Shown: positions 27,231-35,064 of the stretch, piece by piece
How the letters are laid out: each line of letters opens with the position of its first letter
Numbering within the stretch: the first letter of the stretch is position 1
Origin: CAISIP01 sp965278985
GTDB taxonomy: Bacteria; Pseudomonadota; Gammaproteobacteria; Burkholderiales; Burkholderiaceae_C
DNA length: 64,000 nucleotides
Assembly (NCBI GenBank): GCA_965278985.1
Contig: OZ257131.1
Location: forward strand, 248,001-312,000
Direction of reading: 5' to 3'
Notes under the pieces: generated by a model
Database searches by the model: none
What the model was told of the DNA's origin: nothing
Seen by the model: only the letters and a program-made list of their open reading frames with translations
Translations under genes and position numbers: made by a program

Positions 27231-28145
27231 ATGCCACCCAACCCCAGCACGCCACCCTGCGCCATGCCCTCTGTGCCGACCTTCCACCCCGACCCCTCGA
27301 CGCCCCGCATCGTGTTGCCTGCCGGGGCTTGCGACGCGCACGTGCATGTCTTCGGGCCGGGGGTGCGCTTTCCCTACGACCCCACGCGCGGCGACGCGCC
27401 CGCCGATGCGCCGAAGGAAACACTCTTCGCGTTGCACCGGCGCATTGGCATCTCCCGTTGCGTGATCGTGAACTCGCAGGTGCATGGGCATGACAACCGG
27501 GTCGCGGAGGATGCTATCGCCGCGGGCGGCGGGCGCTACCTCGGCGTGGCGCTGCTGCCTGCGGACGTGCCCGATGCAGAGCTGCGGCGCCTGGCGGGCC
27601 AGGGTTTTCGCGGCGTGCGGCTGCACTTCATGGACGACGGCGTGCCCGCCGTTGCCATCGCTGCGATGGAGGCCCTGGCGCTGCGCCTGCAGCCTTTGGA
27701 AATGCATCTCCAGCTGCATCTGCGCAGCGAGCATCTGCACGCGCTGACCCCGGCGATCCTGCGCAGCCCTGTGCCCGTAGTCATCGACCACATGGCGCGG
27801 GTGGATGCGTCGCGCGGCCCCGAGCATCCCGATTTCCGCGCGCTGCGCTACCTGTTGCGCCACGCGCACTGCCATGTGAAGGTGAGTGGCATCGACCGCA
27901 TCACGCGTGGCGGCGACTACGCGCCCGGAATTCCTCTGGCCGCCACACTGGTGCGGGATTTTCCCGGCCAGTGCGTGTGGGGCACGGACTGGCCGCATCC
28001 CGGCCAGGACCATGTGCCCGACGACGGACAGCTGGTGGACCTGCTGGCGCAGATCGCGCCTTCGCCGCAGGCCTTGCAGCGCCTGCTGGTCGACAACCCG
28101 CAGCGGCTGTACCGCTTCGAGGTGCCTGCAGGCCGCGCAGGCTGA
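27231..28145 (+). CDS. Amidohydrolase-family metal-dependent hydrolase (LigI/2-pyrone-dicarboxylate-lactonase-like)
   Basis: 304 residues, a TIM barrel of the amidohydrolase superfamily. It has the N-terminal HxH (CDAHVHVFGPG), a mid-protein VVIDHMARVD histidine and the C-terminal metal Asp in VWGTDWPHPG. That ligand pattern and the FPYDPTRGDAP segment resemble LigI-like lactonases and related fumarylpyruvate/quinate-side hydrolases. The substrate is unknown. The start may be 27231 or 27264 (MPSVPTF); neither has a strong ribosome site. Confidence 0.75.
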   Translation: MPPNPSTPPCAMPSVPTFHPDPSTPRIVLPAGACDAHVHVFGPGVRFPYDPTRGDAPADAPKETLFALHRRIGISRCVIVNSQVHGHDNRVAEDAIAAGGGRYLGVALLPADVPDAELRRLAGQGFRGVRLHFMDDGVPAVAIAAMEALALRLQPLEMHLQLHLRSEHLHALTPAILRSPVPVVIDHMARVDASRGPEHPDFRALRYLLRHAHCHVKVSGIDRITRGGDYAPGIPLAATLVRDFPGQCVWGTDWPHPGQDHVPDDGQLVDLLAQIAPSPQALQRLLVDNPQRLYRFEVPAGRAG

Positions 28146-28151
28146 GGAGGA

Positions 28152-28634
28152 TCAGGCCGTGGCCTGGTGCTCTTCCATGAGTTCCATCTTGCGCTGCTCC
28201 AGCTGATCCCGCATGGCGACCAGGTCCAGGCCGCGTGCGGCGCGCGCCTTGGGAAAGAGCTCGTTGCGCTCTTCCTTCACGTGGTGGTCGATGTATTCGC
28301 CCAGCACCTTCACCTTGGCGTCGAACTCTTCATCGGCCTGGTCGGCCGATTCGATCTGCGCGATCAGGTCCTTGGCCGTGCTGTGCTCCACCTCTGCCTC
28401 GGCCAGCAGCGCCGTGTCCTTGAGCGCGGCGCGGGCGGCCGGGTAGAAGATTTCCTCTTCGATCTGGGCGTGCACCGTCAGTTCCAGGCAGATTTCGCGC
28501 GCCAGCTCCATGCGCTGGCGCATCTTGGTCTGGGCCTTGGAGCCGGCCAGCGTGTCGAACTGCGTGAAGAGCTTCTTCACGGCGCGGTGGTCCGCGTCCA
28601 GCAGGTCGCAGGCGTCTTTTTGTTTGGTAGCCAT
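28152..28634 (-). CDS. Hemerythrin HHE-domain protein
   Basis: 160 residues, all helical, with the di-iron ligand pattern of hemerythrin-like HHE domains: DADHRAVKKLF, LTVHAQIEEEIFYPAA and YIDHHVKEERNELFPKA. Such small proteins bind O2, NO or iron and are linked to oxidative or nitrosative stress. The start MATKQKDAC follows GAGGAAA on the minus strand. It is convergent with the amidohydrolase; the stops are 6 bp apart. Confidence 0.87.
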   Translation of the reverse strand: MATKQKDACDLLDADHRAVKKLFTQFDTLAGSKAQTKMRQRMELAREICLELTVHAQIEEEIFYPAARAALKDTALLAEAEVEHSTAKDLIAQIESADQADEEFDAKVKVLGEYIDHHVKEERNELFPKARAARGLDLVAMRDQLEQRKMELMEEHQATA

Positions 28635-28801
28635 GTGGGTTTCCTCCTCAGGTGTTTGAAAGACTGAAGCATCGCTGCGCAGCGACACCCGGGGTATAGG
28701 ACGGCATCTCCGACGAGCGTCAGCGGCAGGTGCAGAAAGCCCGGCTGTGCTGTAATTTCCTCCCGGCCCGCCTGCGCGGGCAGAACCCATCGAGGTATCC
28801 C

Positions 28802-29083
28802 ATGAAAGCAACCTGGAACGGCGCGGTGATCGCGCAGAGCGACGACACCGTGCTGGTGGAAGGCAACCACTACTTCCCCGCATCCGCGCTCAACCGCGAA
28901 CTCATCAGCTTCAGCAACCACAAGACCAGCTGCCCATGGAAGGGCCAGGCCAGCTATTACTCGCTGCTGGTCAACGGCGAACTCAATACCGATGCGGTCT
29001 GGTACTACGCCGACCCCAAGCCCGAGGCGGAGATGGTGCGCGACCGCGTGGCGTTCTGGAAGGGTGTGAAGGTGGAAGCGTGA
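28802..29083 (+). CDS. DUF427-family protein
   Basis: 93 residues with the DUF427 pattern: MKATWNGAVIAQSDDTVLVEGNHYFP, then TSCPWKGQASYYSLLVNG and AWYYADPKPEA. The fold is a small beta barrel, and function is not established for the family. The next gene follows after a repeat-like spacer (29081-29210). Confidence 0.85.
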   Translation: MKATWNGAVIAQSDDTVLVEGNHYFPASALNRELISFSNHKTSCPWKGQASYYSLLVNGELNTDAVWYYADPKPEAEMVRDRVAFWKGVKVEA

Positions 29084-29210
29084 GCCGCCGGGCCGCTCCC
29101 AAGGCGAACAGCACCGGAGGCGAAGCCGAAGGTATGGCTGTGAGCGCCCACCCGGCCACGCCGAAGGGTGCCGGGATCGCAGCGCGCAGCGCGAAGGTGA
29201 ACCCATGACC
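29081..29210 (+). repeat. Spacer repeat, copy B (stop-to-start intergenic element)
   Basis: This spacer runs from the DUF427 TGA to the ATGACC of the dioxygenase and matches the 9774-9876 spacer at both ends (TGAGC CGCCGGGCCGC TCCCA; GCGCGCAGCGCGAAGG...ACCCATGACC) and in CACCCGGCC. It carries an extra block of about 25 bp. As at copy A, the repeat delivers the GAAGG ribosome site of the downstream gene. Confidence 0.55.
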
Positions 29211-29954
29211 CTGGTGTTGCAGCCCAGCTTCGCATCGCCGGAGCACGTGGTGCCCCTGCTGGCCCAGCAGGGCCAGGCGGTGCTGGCGCCTGCGGCCGTC
29301 GCGGGCCTGGCGGGTTGCAGCCTGGCCGACCTCGATGCGCTGCGCCCCAGCTGGGACGACCTGCCGCCCGACAACTACCTGAAGGACGGTGGCAAGTACC
29401 GCTCGCGCCGCCACTCGTGCTTTATCGTCCGGCCCCGCGAGGTGCAGCAGGCGCCGCACCGCGCCCATTGGCAGCCCGTGGCCTACAACGCGCTGCACGG
29501 CGGCATGCAGCGCTGGTTCGAGCCCATGGCGCCGGGGACCGTGCAGCAGCCGGCGTGGTCGCAGCTGCTGTCGTGGCTGGGGGGCGTCTGCTCGGCGCTG
29601 CAAGGGCCGCAGGACTGGTATGTGGAAGCCCACCAGTTCCGCATCGACACCAGCGACGGTATCGGGCGCCCCACACCCGAGGGCGCCCACCGCGACGGGG
29701 TCGATTTCGTGGCCGTGTTCCTGGTGGGCAGGCATGGCATCAAGGGCGGGGAGACGCGCGTCTTCGAAGCACAGGGCCCGCATGGGCAGCGTTTCACGCT
29801 GACCGAGCCCTGGTCGCTGCTGCTGCTCGACGATGCCAAGGTCATCCACGAGTCCACGCCCATCCAGCCCACTGGCGAGGAGCCCGGGTACCGTGATACG
29901 CTGGTGCTGACCTACCGCAGGGATGGCTTCCAGGGCGACGACCAGCCGGGCTGA
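29205..29954 (+). CDS. 2OG-Fe(II) dioxygenase-family protein
   Basis: 249 residues of the 2OG-Fe dioxygenase group that includes amino-acid hydroxylases such as isoleucine dioxygenase. The iron triad is readable as His/Asp in GAHRDGVDF and a distal His in VIHESTPI, with an Arg in YRDTLVLTYRRDGF for 2-oxoglutarate. Substrate unknown. GAAGG from the upstream repeat serves as its ribosome site. Confidence 0.8.
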   Translation: MTLVLQPSFASPEHVVPLLAQQGQAVLAPAAVAGLAGCSLADLDALRPSWDDLPPDNYLKDGGKYRSRRHSCFIVRPREVQQAPHRAHWQPVAYNALHGGMQRWFEPMAPGTVQQPAWSQLLSWLGGVCSALQGPQDWYVEAHQFRIDTSDGIGRPTPEGAHRDGVDFVAVFLVGRHGIKGGETRVFEAQGPHGQRFTLTEPWSLLLLDDAKVIHESTPIQPTGEEPGYRDTLVLTYRRDGFQGDDQPG

Positions 29955-30092
29955 GCGGTGGTGGCGGGTTGCTGCCCGGCTATGTTGATGGGCTGCAACG
30001 GAACGTGTATTCGGTGGCGTGGCGCACAGCCGATGGCTGCGGCGGCACGCTACGGTGTGTCTTCCTTCCACAACCTTGAAAAGGAATGCTCC

Positions 30093-30338
30093 ATGGCGAA
30101 CAGCAACGTTTCCGCATCGCACACCGCAACCACGCCGGCCACGCCTGCCTCGCTGGCCCAGATCTACCACAAGCTCAAGGTCGGCATGGGGCACGAACTG
30201 GTCAACGACGGCAACGTGCACGCGCTGATCAGCATCGCGCACGGCTACGGCGACAACCTGGTGGAAACGCTGCTCCGCGAGTGGGAGGCGCCCTGCGGCG
30301 TGGTGGGCGGCACGGCCGCGCGCGCGCGCACGGCCTGA
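30093..30338 (+). CDS. Small hypothetical protein
   Basis: 81 residues preceded by AAGGAA at 30081-30086. A Ser/Thr/Ala-rich N-terminus leads into a helical region (LAQIYHKLKVGMGHELVNDGNVHALISIAHGYGDNLVETLL). No family was recognised. The good ribosome site and the ordinary codon pattern support a real gene. Confidence 0.6.
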   Translation: MANSNVSASHTATTPATPASLAQIYHKLKVGMGHELVNDGNVHALISIAHGYGDNLVETLLREWEAPCGVVGGTAARARTA

Positions 30339-30396
30339 CACGCCAGGGGGGCTTTGGCGGTGCCACGTGGCGCGGCGCGTGCCGTGCCCGGCCGGG

Positions 30397-30873
30397 TTAC
30401 TTGGCGAAGAGCTTCGTGATGTCGCCGAAGGCCTTGATCTCGATGGCGTTGCCCGACGGGTCCATGAAGAACATCGTGGCCTGCTCGCCGGGCTGGCCCT
30501 TGAAGCGGACGTAGGGCTCTATCACGAACCGCGTGCCGGCTGCCTGAAGCCGCTCGGCCATCCGCTCCCAGTCGGCAAGGGGCAGCACGATGCCGAAGTG
30601 CCGCACGGGCACGCCGTGCCCATCCACAGCGCTGCGGCGTGCCTCGCCGGTCTCGCCGGGCGCGAGGTGGGCCACGATCTGGTGGCCGTAGAAATTGAAG
30701 TCCACCCATTCCGGCGAACTGCGGCCTTCGGGGCAGCCCAGCAGCTCGCCGTAGAAGGCACGCGCGGCCGCCAGGTCATGCACGGGGAAGGCCAGGTGGA
30801 AAGGCGACAGCGGTGCCGGGTTGGTGGCGGGGGCCGTCATGGTCGGTGCGGGGGCGATGGCTGCGGTGGTCAT
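30397..30873 (-). CDS. VOC-family (glyoxalase/bleomycin-resistance fold) protein
   Basis: 158 residues. After an Ala/Pro/Thr-rich N-terminus it shows the betaalphabetabetabeta modules of the vicinal oxygen chelate fold (FHLAFPVHDLAAARAFYGELLGCPEGR ... HFGIVLPLADWERMAERLQAAG ... QATMFFMDPSGNAIEIKAF). The His, His and Glu positions suit a divalent metal. Closest in style to uncharacterised extradiol-like members; substrate unknown. An internal ATG at 30840 is an alternative start. Confidence 0.85.
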   Translation of the reverse strand: MTTAAIAPAPTMTAPATNPAPLSPFHLAFPVHDLAAARAFYGELLGCPEGRSSPEWVDFNFYGHQIVAHLAPGETGEARRSAVDGHGVPVRHFGIVLPLADWERMAERLQAAGTRFVIEPYVRFKGQPGEQATMFFMDPSGNAIEIKAFGDITKLFAK

Positions 30874-30925
30874 GGCGTGGCTCTGCGAGGCGGTGGGTGA
30901 ATGGTGATCGGAGGCCCGCATCTTA

Positions 30926-31128
30926 GTGCGCGTGAGCCCCAGCTGCCCGACCTTCGCGCTGCAGAGCGAGCTGCGCTGGACCCGCCTGGCGCAGGAGCCC
31001 TTCCGGCTGCTGGTGCCGCGCCGGCTGGCGGGTGGGTGGGTGGGGACTGGGCCACGCTGGTGGAAGCCTACCGTGCGCAGGTGCACCGCGCAGGCGGCCT
31101 GCGCAGCGAAACACCCGGTGAGCCTTGA
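30926..31128 (+). pseudogene. Possible remnant of a LysR-type regulator effector domain
   Basis: Two frames each hold part of a LysR-like stretch: LRWTRLAQEPFRLLVPRRLAGG in one, and DWATLVEAYRAQ after a frame change inside the G-rich run near 31028-31048. Such 'RLxxEPFxLLVPxxLAG-DW' text is typical of LysR substrate-binding domains. No HTH is present. A small real gene in one of the frames cannot be excluded, but none has a ribosome site. Confidence 0.3.
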
Positions 31129-31143
31129 TCGCTTCCGTGCATC

Positions 31144-31350
31144 TCAGGCCGACATCGCCAGCACGGCCTGCCGCGCGTGCATGCAGGCTTCGTGCGCCGC
31201 ATTGCGCATCGCGCTGCGCGGCGGGCCGCCGATGGTGCCGGTGGCGCGTCCGTCGAGCCGGTAAGACCAGGTCCAGCGTTCGCCCGCGCCCACGAGGCGG
31301 ATCTGGATGAGGTGGTCGTGGAAGATGAAGTCGAGGTCCATGGGCCGCAT
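31144..31350 (-). CDS. Small hypothetical protein
   Basis: 68 residues (MRPMDLDFIFHDHLIQIRLVGAGERWTWSYRLDGRATGT...), with a short beta-rich core and a helical tail. An alternative ATG lies at 31341. It is divergent from the next small gene. No family was recognised; the composition looks like normal protein for this genome, unlike the overlapping frames. Confidence 0.5.
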   Translation of the reverse strand: MRPMDLDFIFHDHLIQIRLVGAGERWTWSYRLDGRATGTIGGPPRSAMRNAAHEACMHARQAVLAMSA

Positions 31351-31446
31351 TCTTGGGCCTTCGACCTCGCGGAGTGTGGCGGCAATGTGAAGCGTGGCTG
31401 GCGCGCGCGGGATACTGTGCCTCCCTCGACTCCACGGGCGACATCC

Positions 31447-31665
31447 ATGCAGGCGCACCGCTTCAACGTGTTCGGCCGCATCTACCGCATCGAGCGCGAA
31501 GCGGCGCAGTGGCGCGCCTATGCGGTCGGTAACGACGGCAAGCGCAGCCCGGCCGATTTCGTGGTGCCGGACTTCATCACCGAGGACGAACTGGTGCAAT
31601 ACCTCCACGACCTGTTCCACGAGCAGGCATCGCCGTGGAACGGGGATGTGCGGCGCATTGACTGA
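31447..31665 (+). CDS. Small conserved-type hypothetical protein
   Basis: 72 residues: MQAHRFNVFGRIYRIEREAA, then GKRSPADFVVPDFITEDELVQYLHDLFHEQASPWN. The compact, non-repetitive sequence and the YLHDLFHE motif look like a conserved short family in proteobacteria, whose function I do not know. Its 3' end overlaps a convergent minus-strand gene. Confidence 0.65.
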   Translation: MQAHRFNVFGRIYRIEREAAQWRAYAVGNDGKRSPADFVVPDFITEDELVQYLHDLFHEQASPWNGDVRRID

Positions 31666-32059
31666 TGGCGCGCCAAGACCAGCGCGCTGCGAGACGCGCG
31701 CGGATGGCATCGCCCCACCGCAGGGCATAGGCGGCCAGGCGGCCCGCCATCAGCATCGCGCCCCACATCGCCGCGAGGTGCAGGCCCAGAGCGGCAAGCG
31801 CCGGCCACAGTGCATCCGCCAGCGCCATGCGGTCCCCGCACACGCCGGCGAGCGCGGGCACCAGGGCCAGCCCCGCGACGGGCAGGAAGCCCAGGCCCGC
31901 GCAGCCCAGCACGGCTGCCGGCAGCATGCGCCACCACCGCCCACCCCGCCGCAGGCCACAGGCCGCCATCAGTGGCCAGCCGCTGGCCGGATGCAGTCCG
32001 TGCAGGACGCCCGCCATGGCCGTGGCGAACCAGGGGGCGAAGGTGTCGAGTGCGGGCAT
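31577..32059 (-). CDS. Hypothetical membrane protein
   Basis: 160 residues with three or four hydrophobic segments (FAPWFATAMAGVLHGLHPASGWPLMAACG; MLPAAVLGCAGLGFLPVAGLALVPALAGV; ALADALWPALAALGLHLAAMWGAMLMAG). The HGLHPASGW opening recalls small permease-like proteins. Its C-terminal 25 residues, overlapping the convergent gene, are low in hydrophobicity. No function assigned. Confidence 0.6.
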   Translation of the reverse strand: MPALDTFAPWFATAMAGVLHGLHPASGWPLMAACGLRRGGRWWRMLPAAVLGCAGLGFLPVAGLALVPALAGVCGDRMALADALWPALAALGLHLAAMWGAMLMAGRLAAYALRWGDAIRARLAARWSWRAISQCAAHPRSTAMPARGTGRGGIAPVRPR

Positions 32060-32082
32060 CGGATGTGCTGCAGAGTGCGCTG

Positions 32083-32892
32083 TCAGCCGTGCACCGCGCA
32101 GCAACTGCCGGCCTGCGCGGTCGATGGTGCCGTCGCGGCCACCGGCGCGGTCACCGGCGCAGCCACGGGCGCATAGCGGTCATGGTGCCGTACCCACTGC
32201 ATGCCGTAGTCCATGTGGTCCTCGTCGCGGCCGAGCGGGGTGAGGTCCAGCAGCGCATAGGTGCCCATCATCACCTCCACGCCACGGCCGTAGGTGGAAT
32301 AGGTGTGGAACACGGTGCCCGCGTCGTCGCGCCAGAACACGCTGATGCCCGGTGCCTCCGGTTGCGGGAAGGCTTGCCGCTGGTAGTTGTAGTCCACCGC
32401 GCCGGTGGCTCGCTCCGCGGGCGTGAAGCTCACACCGAAGTTGGCATTGAAGTCGCTGCCGTGCGACGACACCCAGCGGAACCGCCAGCCCATGCGGCGC
32501 TGGAAATGCTGGAGTTGCGCCAGCGGCGCACGCGACACGGCGCAGAAAGCCAGGTCGCGCTGCGCCAGGTGCGGTGCCATGCCGTCCACATGGTCGGCCA
32601 TGAACGAGCAGCTGGGGCAGCCTTCCTCCCATTCGGGCGGCAGCATGAAGTGCTGCACCAGCAGCTGGTGATGCGGGCCGAAGAGCTGCGCCAGCGTGCG
32701 CGGGCCATCGGCGGTGTCGAAGCTGTAGGGCTCGTCGATGCGCACCCAGGGCAGGGCGCGGCGGACACGGGCGAGTTCGTCGGCGGCGCGCGTGAGGTCT
32801 TTTTCGCGCGCCAGCAGCGCCATGCGGGCCTGTAGCCACTGGTCGCGCGGGACGACCGCAGGCGTGGGCTGGGAGAAGGTGGTGGGGGTCAT
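32083..32892 (-). CDS. DUF899-family thioredoxin-like protein
   Basis: 269 residues. The family pattern is clear: MALLAREKDLTRAADELARVRRALPWVRIDEPYSFD, FMLPPEWEEGCPSCSFMADHVDG (a CxxC-type site), SRAPLAQLQHFQRRMGWRFRWVSSHGSDFNANFGV and SVFWRDDAGTVFHTYSTYGRG. DUF899 proteins have a thioredoxin-like fold and unknown function. It lies downstream of a propeller-type gene on the same strand and probably forms an operon with it. Confidence 0.87.
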   Translation of the reverse strand: MTPTTFSQPTPAVVPRDQWLQARMALLAREKDLTRAADELARVRRALPWVRIDEPYSFDTADGPRTLAQLFGPHHQLLVQHFMLPPEWEEGCPSCSFMADHVDGMAPHLAQRDLAFCAVSRAPLAQLQHFQRRMGWRFRWVSSHGSDFNANFGVSFTPAERATGAVDYNYQRQAFPQPEAPGISVFWRDDAGTVFHTYSTYGRGVEVMMGTYALLDLTPLGRDEDHMDYGMQWVRHHDRYAPVAAPVTAPVAATAPSTAQAGSCCAVHG

Positions 32893-32989
32893 GGTGGGCT
32901 CCTGAAAGATCGTGGGGTTGCAGCCATCCACCGGCCACCATCGCGTGCGATGGCCGGGGCGATAAAACGAGGAAGAAAGTTGTGGGCGC

Positions 32990-33688
32990 TCAGGCCCGCG
33001 CGGCATGCCGTGGCCGGCGCACGGCACGCACCTTGCCGCTGCCGCCACCACCGGCGTAGAACAGGTCGGCGCCATCCGACTCCAGCCCGCTCACGCCGGT
33101 GCCCGGCGGCATCTGCAGCTGCGCCAGCACCGCGCCGCTGGCCGGGTCGATGCGGCGGATCTCGCTCTGCTCGGCCTCCCAGGTGCCGTGCCAGAGTTCA
33201 CCGTCGACCCACGTCACGCCGGTGACGAAACGGTTCGACTCGATGGTGCGGCGGATGGCACCGGTCTCGGGGTCGATCTGGTGGATCTTGCGGTCGCGGT
33301 ACTGGCCCACCCACAGGCTGCCCTCGGCCCAGGCCATGCCCGAGTCGTTGCCCTTGCCGGGCGCGGGGATGGAGTGCAGCACTTCGCCGGTGGCGGGGTC
33401 GATCTTGTCGATGCGGGCCTCGGCGATCTGGTAGAGGTGTTTGCCATCGAAGGCCGTGCCGGCGTCGCTGCTCACCGCCAGCGTGCGCGTGGGTGCGCCG
33501 CTCGCGGGGTCGAAGGCGACTATGCCGGTGTTGGTGGCGGCCCAGACACGTGTGCCGTCGAAGGTGACGCCACCCACGGTGGTCACGCCCTCGAAGGGTC
33601 CGTATTCGCGTGCGATCTCCGCGGTCACGGCGCCGGGCTGGGCGGCGTTGGCAGGTGCGATGGAAGTGTCTGTGCAGGTCGTGGCCAT
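32990..33688 (-). CDS. Beta-propeller protein (YncE/Vgb-like repeats)
   Basis: 232 residues made of about five or six repeats of the type 'G..LWVGQ..D.KIHQIDPETGAIRRTI'. This is the signature of six-bladed propellers such as YncE, virginiamycin B lyase or glutamine cyclotransferase-like proteins. There is no signal peptide, so it is probably cytoplasmic. Its end is 98 bp before the DUF899 start, and its own start is 57 bp downstream of the regulator gene's stop. Confidence 0.75.
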   Translation of the reverse strand: MATTCTDTSIAPANAAQPGAVTAEIAREYGPFEGVTTVGGVTFDGTRVWAATNTGIVAFDPASGAPTRTLAVSSDAGTAFDGKHLYQIAEARIDKIDPATGEVLHSIPAPGKGNDSGMAWAEGSLWVGQYRDRKIHQIDPETGAIRRTIESNRFVTGVTWVDGELWHGTWEAEQSEIRRIDPASGAVLAQLQMPPGTGVSGLESDGADLFYAGGGGSGKVRAVRRPRHAARA

Positions 33689-33744
33689 GGGTAACTCCTG
33701 GTGGGGGTGGGGAGGCACCGCACACCGGCGCCATGGACCTGAAT

Positions 33745-34971
33745 CTACCCAAGCGGCTGCGCAGCGGGGAGTAACAAGATCGTCGTGAATCCCGCCAGCG
33801 GCGGCGCCAGCCAGCGTTGCGCGCGGGCCCGGCCCACCGAACGCACGCGGCCCTCGGCCTCCAGGTCTGCCAAAGCGCGCTGCACCGTGCGCTGGCTGGC
33901 ATCGCTGGCCAGTGCCAGGGCCGAGGTGGACCATGCAGCGCCGTCGGCCAGCAGCGCCAGCAGTGCGGCCTGCTCGCCATCGATGGGCGGCGCCAGCACG
34001 GCCACGGCTTGGGTGGCCACCAACGGCTGCAGCACGAAGCCGCGTTCGGTGGCGGCGATGCGTGCAACGCCCTTGAGCAATGCCCGCAGCCGGCCCATCT
34101 CCACGCGCAGCCGGGCGCGGTGCGTCTCGTCGGGCTCGCGCAGCCGGAACGCCTGCAAGATCAGTTGTGTGCGGTCCGCGTCCCCTGGCCAGGCCTCGGC
34201 CAGCGCGCGCAGCAGCGTGAACAGGATGGGCCTGCGCACCAGCGGCAGCCAGATGCCCCCCGCATGCAGGCCGCGCCGGCAGGCATCGACCACCAGCGTC
34301 TCCGAGGCCAGCAGTGCCGCCACCTCGGCCAGCCGCACGACCTGTGCGCCATCGGGCCGCAGGTGCCGCGCCGCGGGCCGCTCCAGCGCATGGCCGGCCT
34401 CGGCCACCTCGGCCTGCAGCGCGGGCACACCGCTGTGCGCGGCGGCCTGCCTGGCGCGTCCCAGCGCCTGGTGTGCCGCGTCGGTCTGCAGCGCACGCAG
34501 CGCCAGCTCAGCCTCCGCCAATGCGGCCACGGCCACCAGTGCGGGCGAGAGGCCAGGCAGGGCGTCCAGGTGCCGCAGCGCATCGCGCGCCTCCGCCAGG
34601 CGCCCCATCAGCAGCAGCCGGCGCGCCGCCACCAGCCAGGCCTGGGCGGCATTGGCGCGGTCGGCGCGCTGCTCCAGCAGCACGGCGGCGGCCTGCAGCG
34701 TGCGGGGTGGTGTGTCCAGGTCGCGCATGGCCAGCGCCACTTCGGCCTCGGCCACCACGCAACGCGCCTGCGCCAATGCCTCGTGCGCGCCGAAGCCGCG
34801 CGCGGCACGGCGCAGCAGTTCGCGCGCCCGCGTGTATTCGCCCAGTTGCGCCATCGCCGTGCCCCGCAGCGCCAGTGCCGGTGGGTCGTCGCGCAGCGCC
34901 ACATGCTTGAGCGCGCCCAGCGCATCGCCCCGGGCGAGCGACCGTGCGGCGGCGGCGATGAGGGAGTCCAT
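33745..34971 (-). CDS. TPR-like / winged-helix regulator of unknown target
   Basis: 408 residues. The first ~230 are helical repeats rich in Ala/Leu/Arg (LALRGTAMAQLGEYTRARELLRRAARGFGAHEALAQA), like TPR or MalT-type sensor arms. A middle segment (LRLREPDETHRARLRVEMGRLRALL) recalls the transcription-activation part of BTAD/OmpR-type proteins. The C-terminus has a wHTH (WSTSALALASDASQRTVQRALADLEAEGRVR). It lies immediately upstream of, and co-directional with, the propeller and DUF899 genes and probably controls them. Confidence 0.65.
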   Translation of the reverse strand: MDSLIAAAARSLARGDALGALKHVALRDDPPALALRGTAMAQLGEYTRARELLRRAARGFGAHEALAQARCVVAEAEVALAMRDLDTPPRTLQAAAVLLEQRADRANAAQAWLVAARRLLLMGRLAEARDALRHLDALPGLSPALVAVAALAEAELALRALQTDAAHQALGRARQAAAHSGVPALQAEVAEAGHALERPAARHLRPDGAQVVRLAEVAALLASETLVVDACRRGLHAGGIWLPLVRRPILFTLLRALAEAWPGDADRTQLILQAFRLREPDETHRARLRVEMGRLRALLKGVARIAATERGFVLQPLVATQAVAVLAPPIDGEQAALLALLADGAAWSTSALALASDASQRTVQRALADLEAEGRVRSVGRARAQRWLAPPLAGFTTILLLPAAQPLG

Positions 34972-35064
34972 GGGGCGAGGCTAACGCAGTGCGCGAAGGG
35001 GGCGGTTTTCCGGCCCGTATGATGCCCCGCTGCTCCCACCCTCCACGACCTCACCATACACCCG

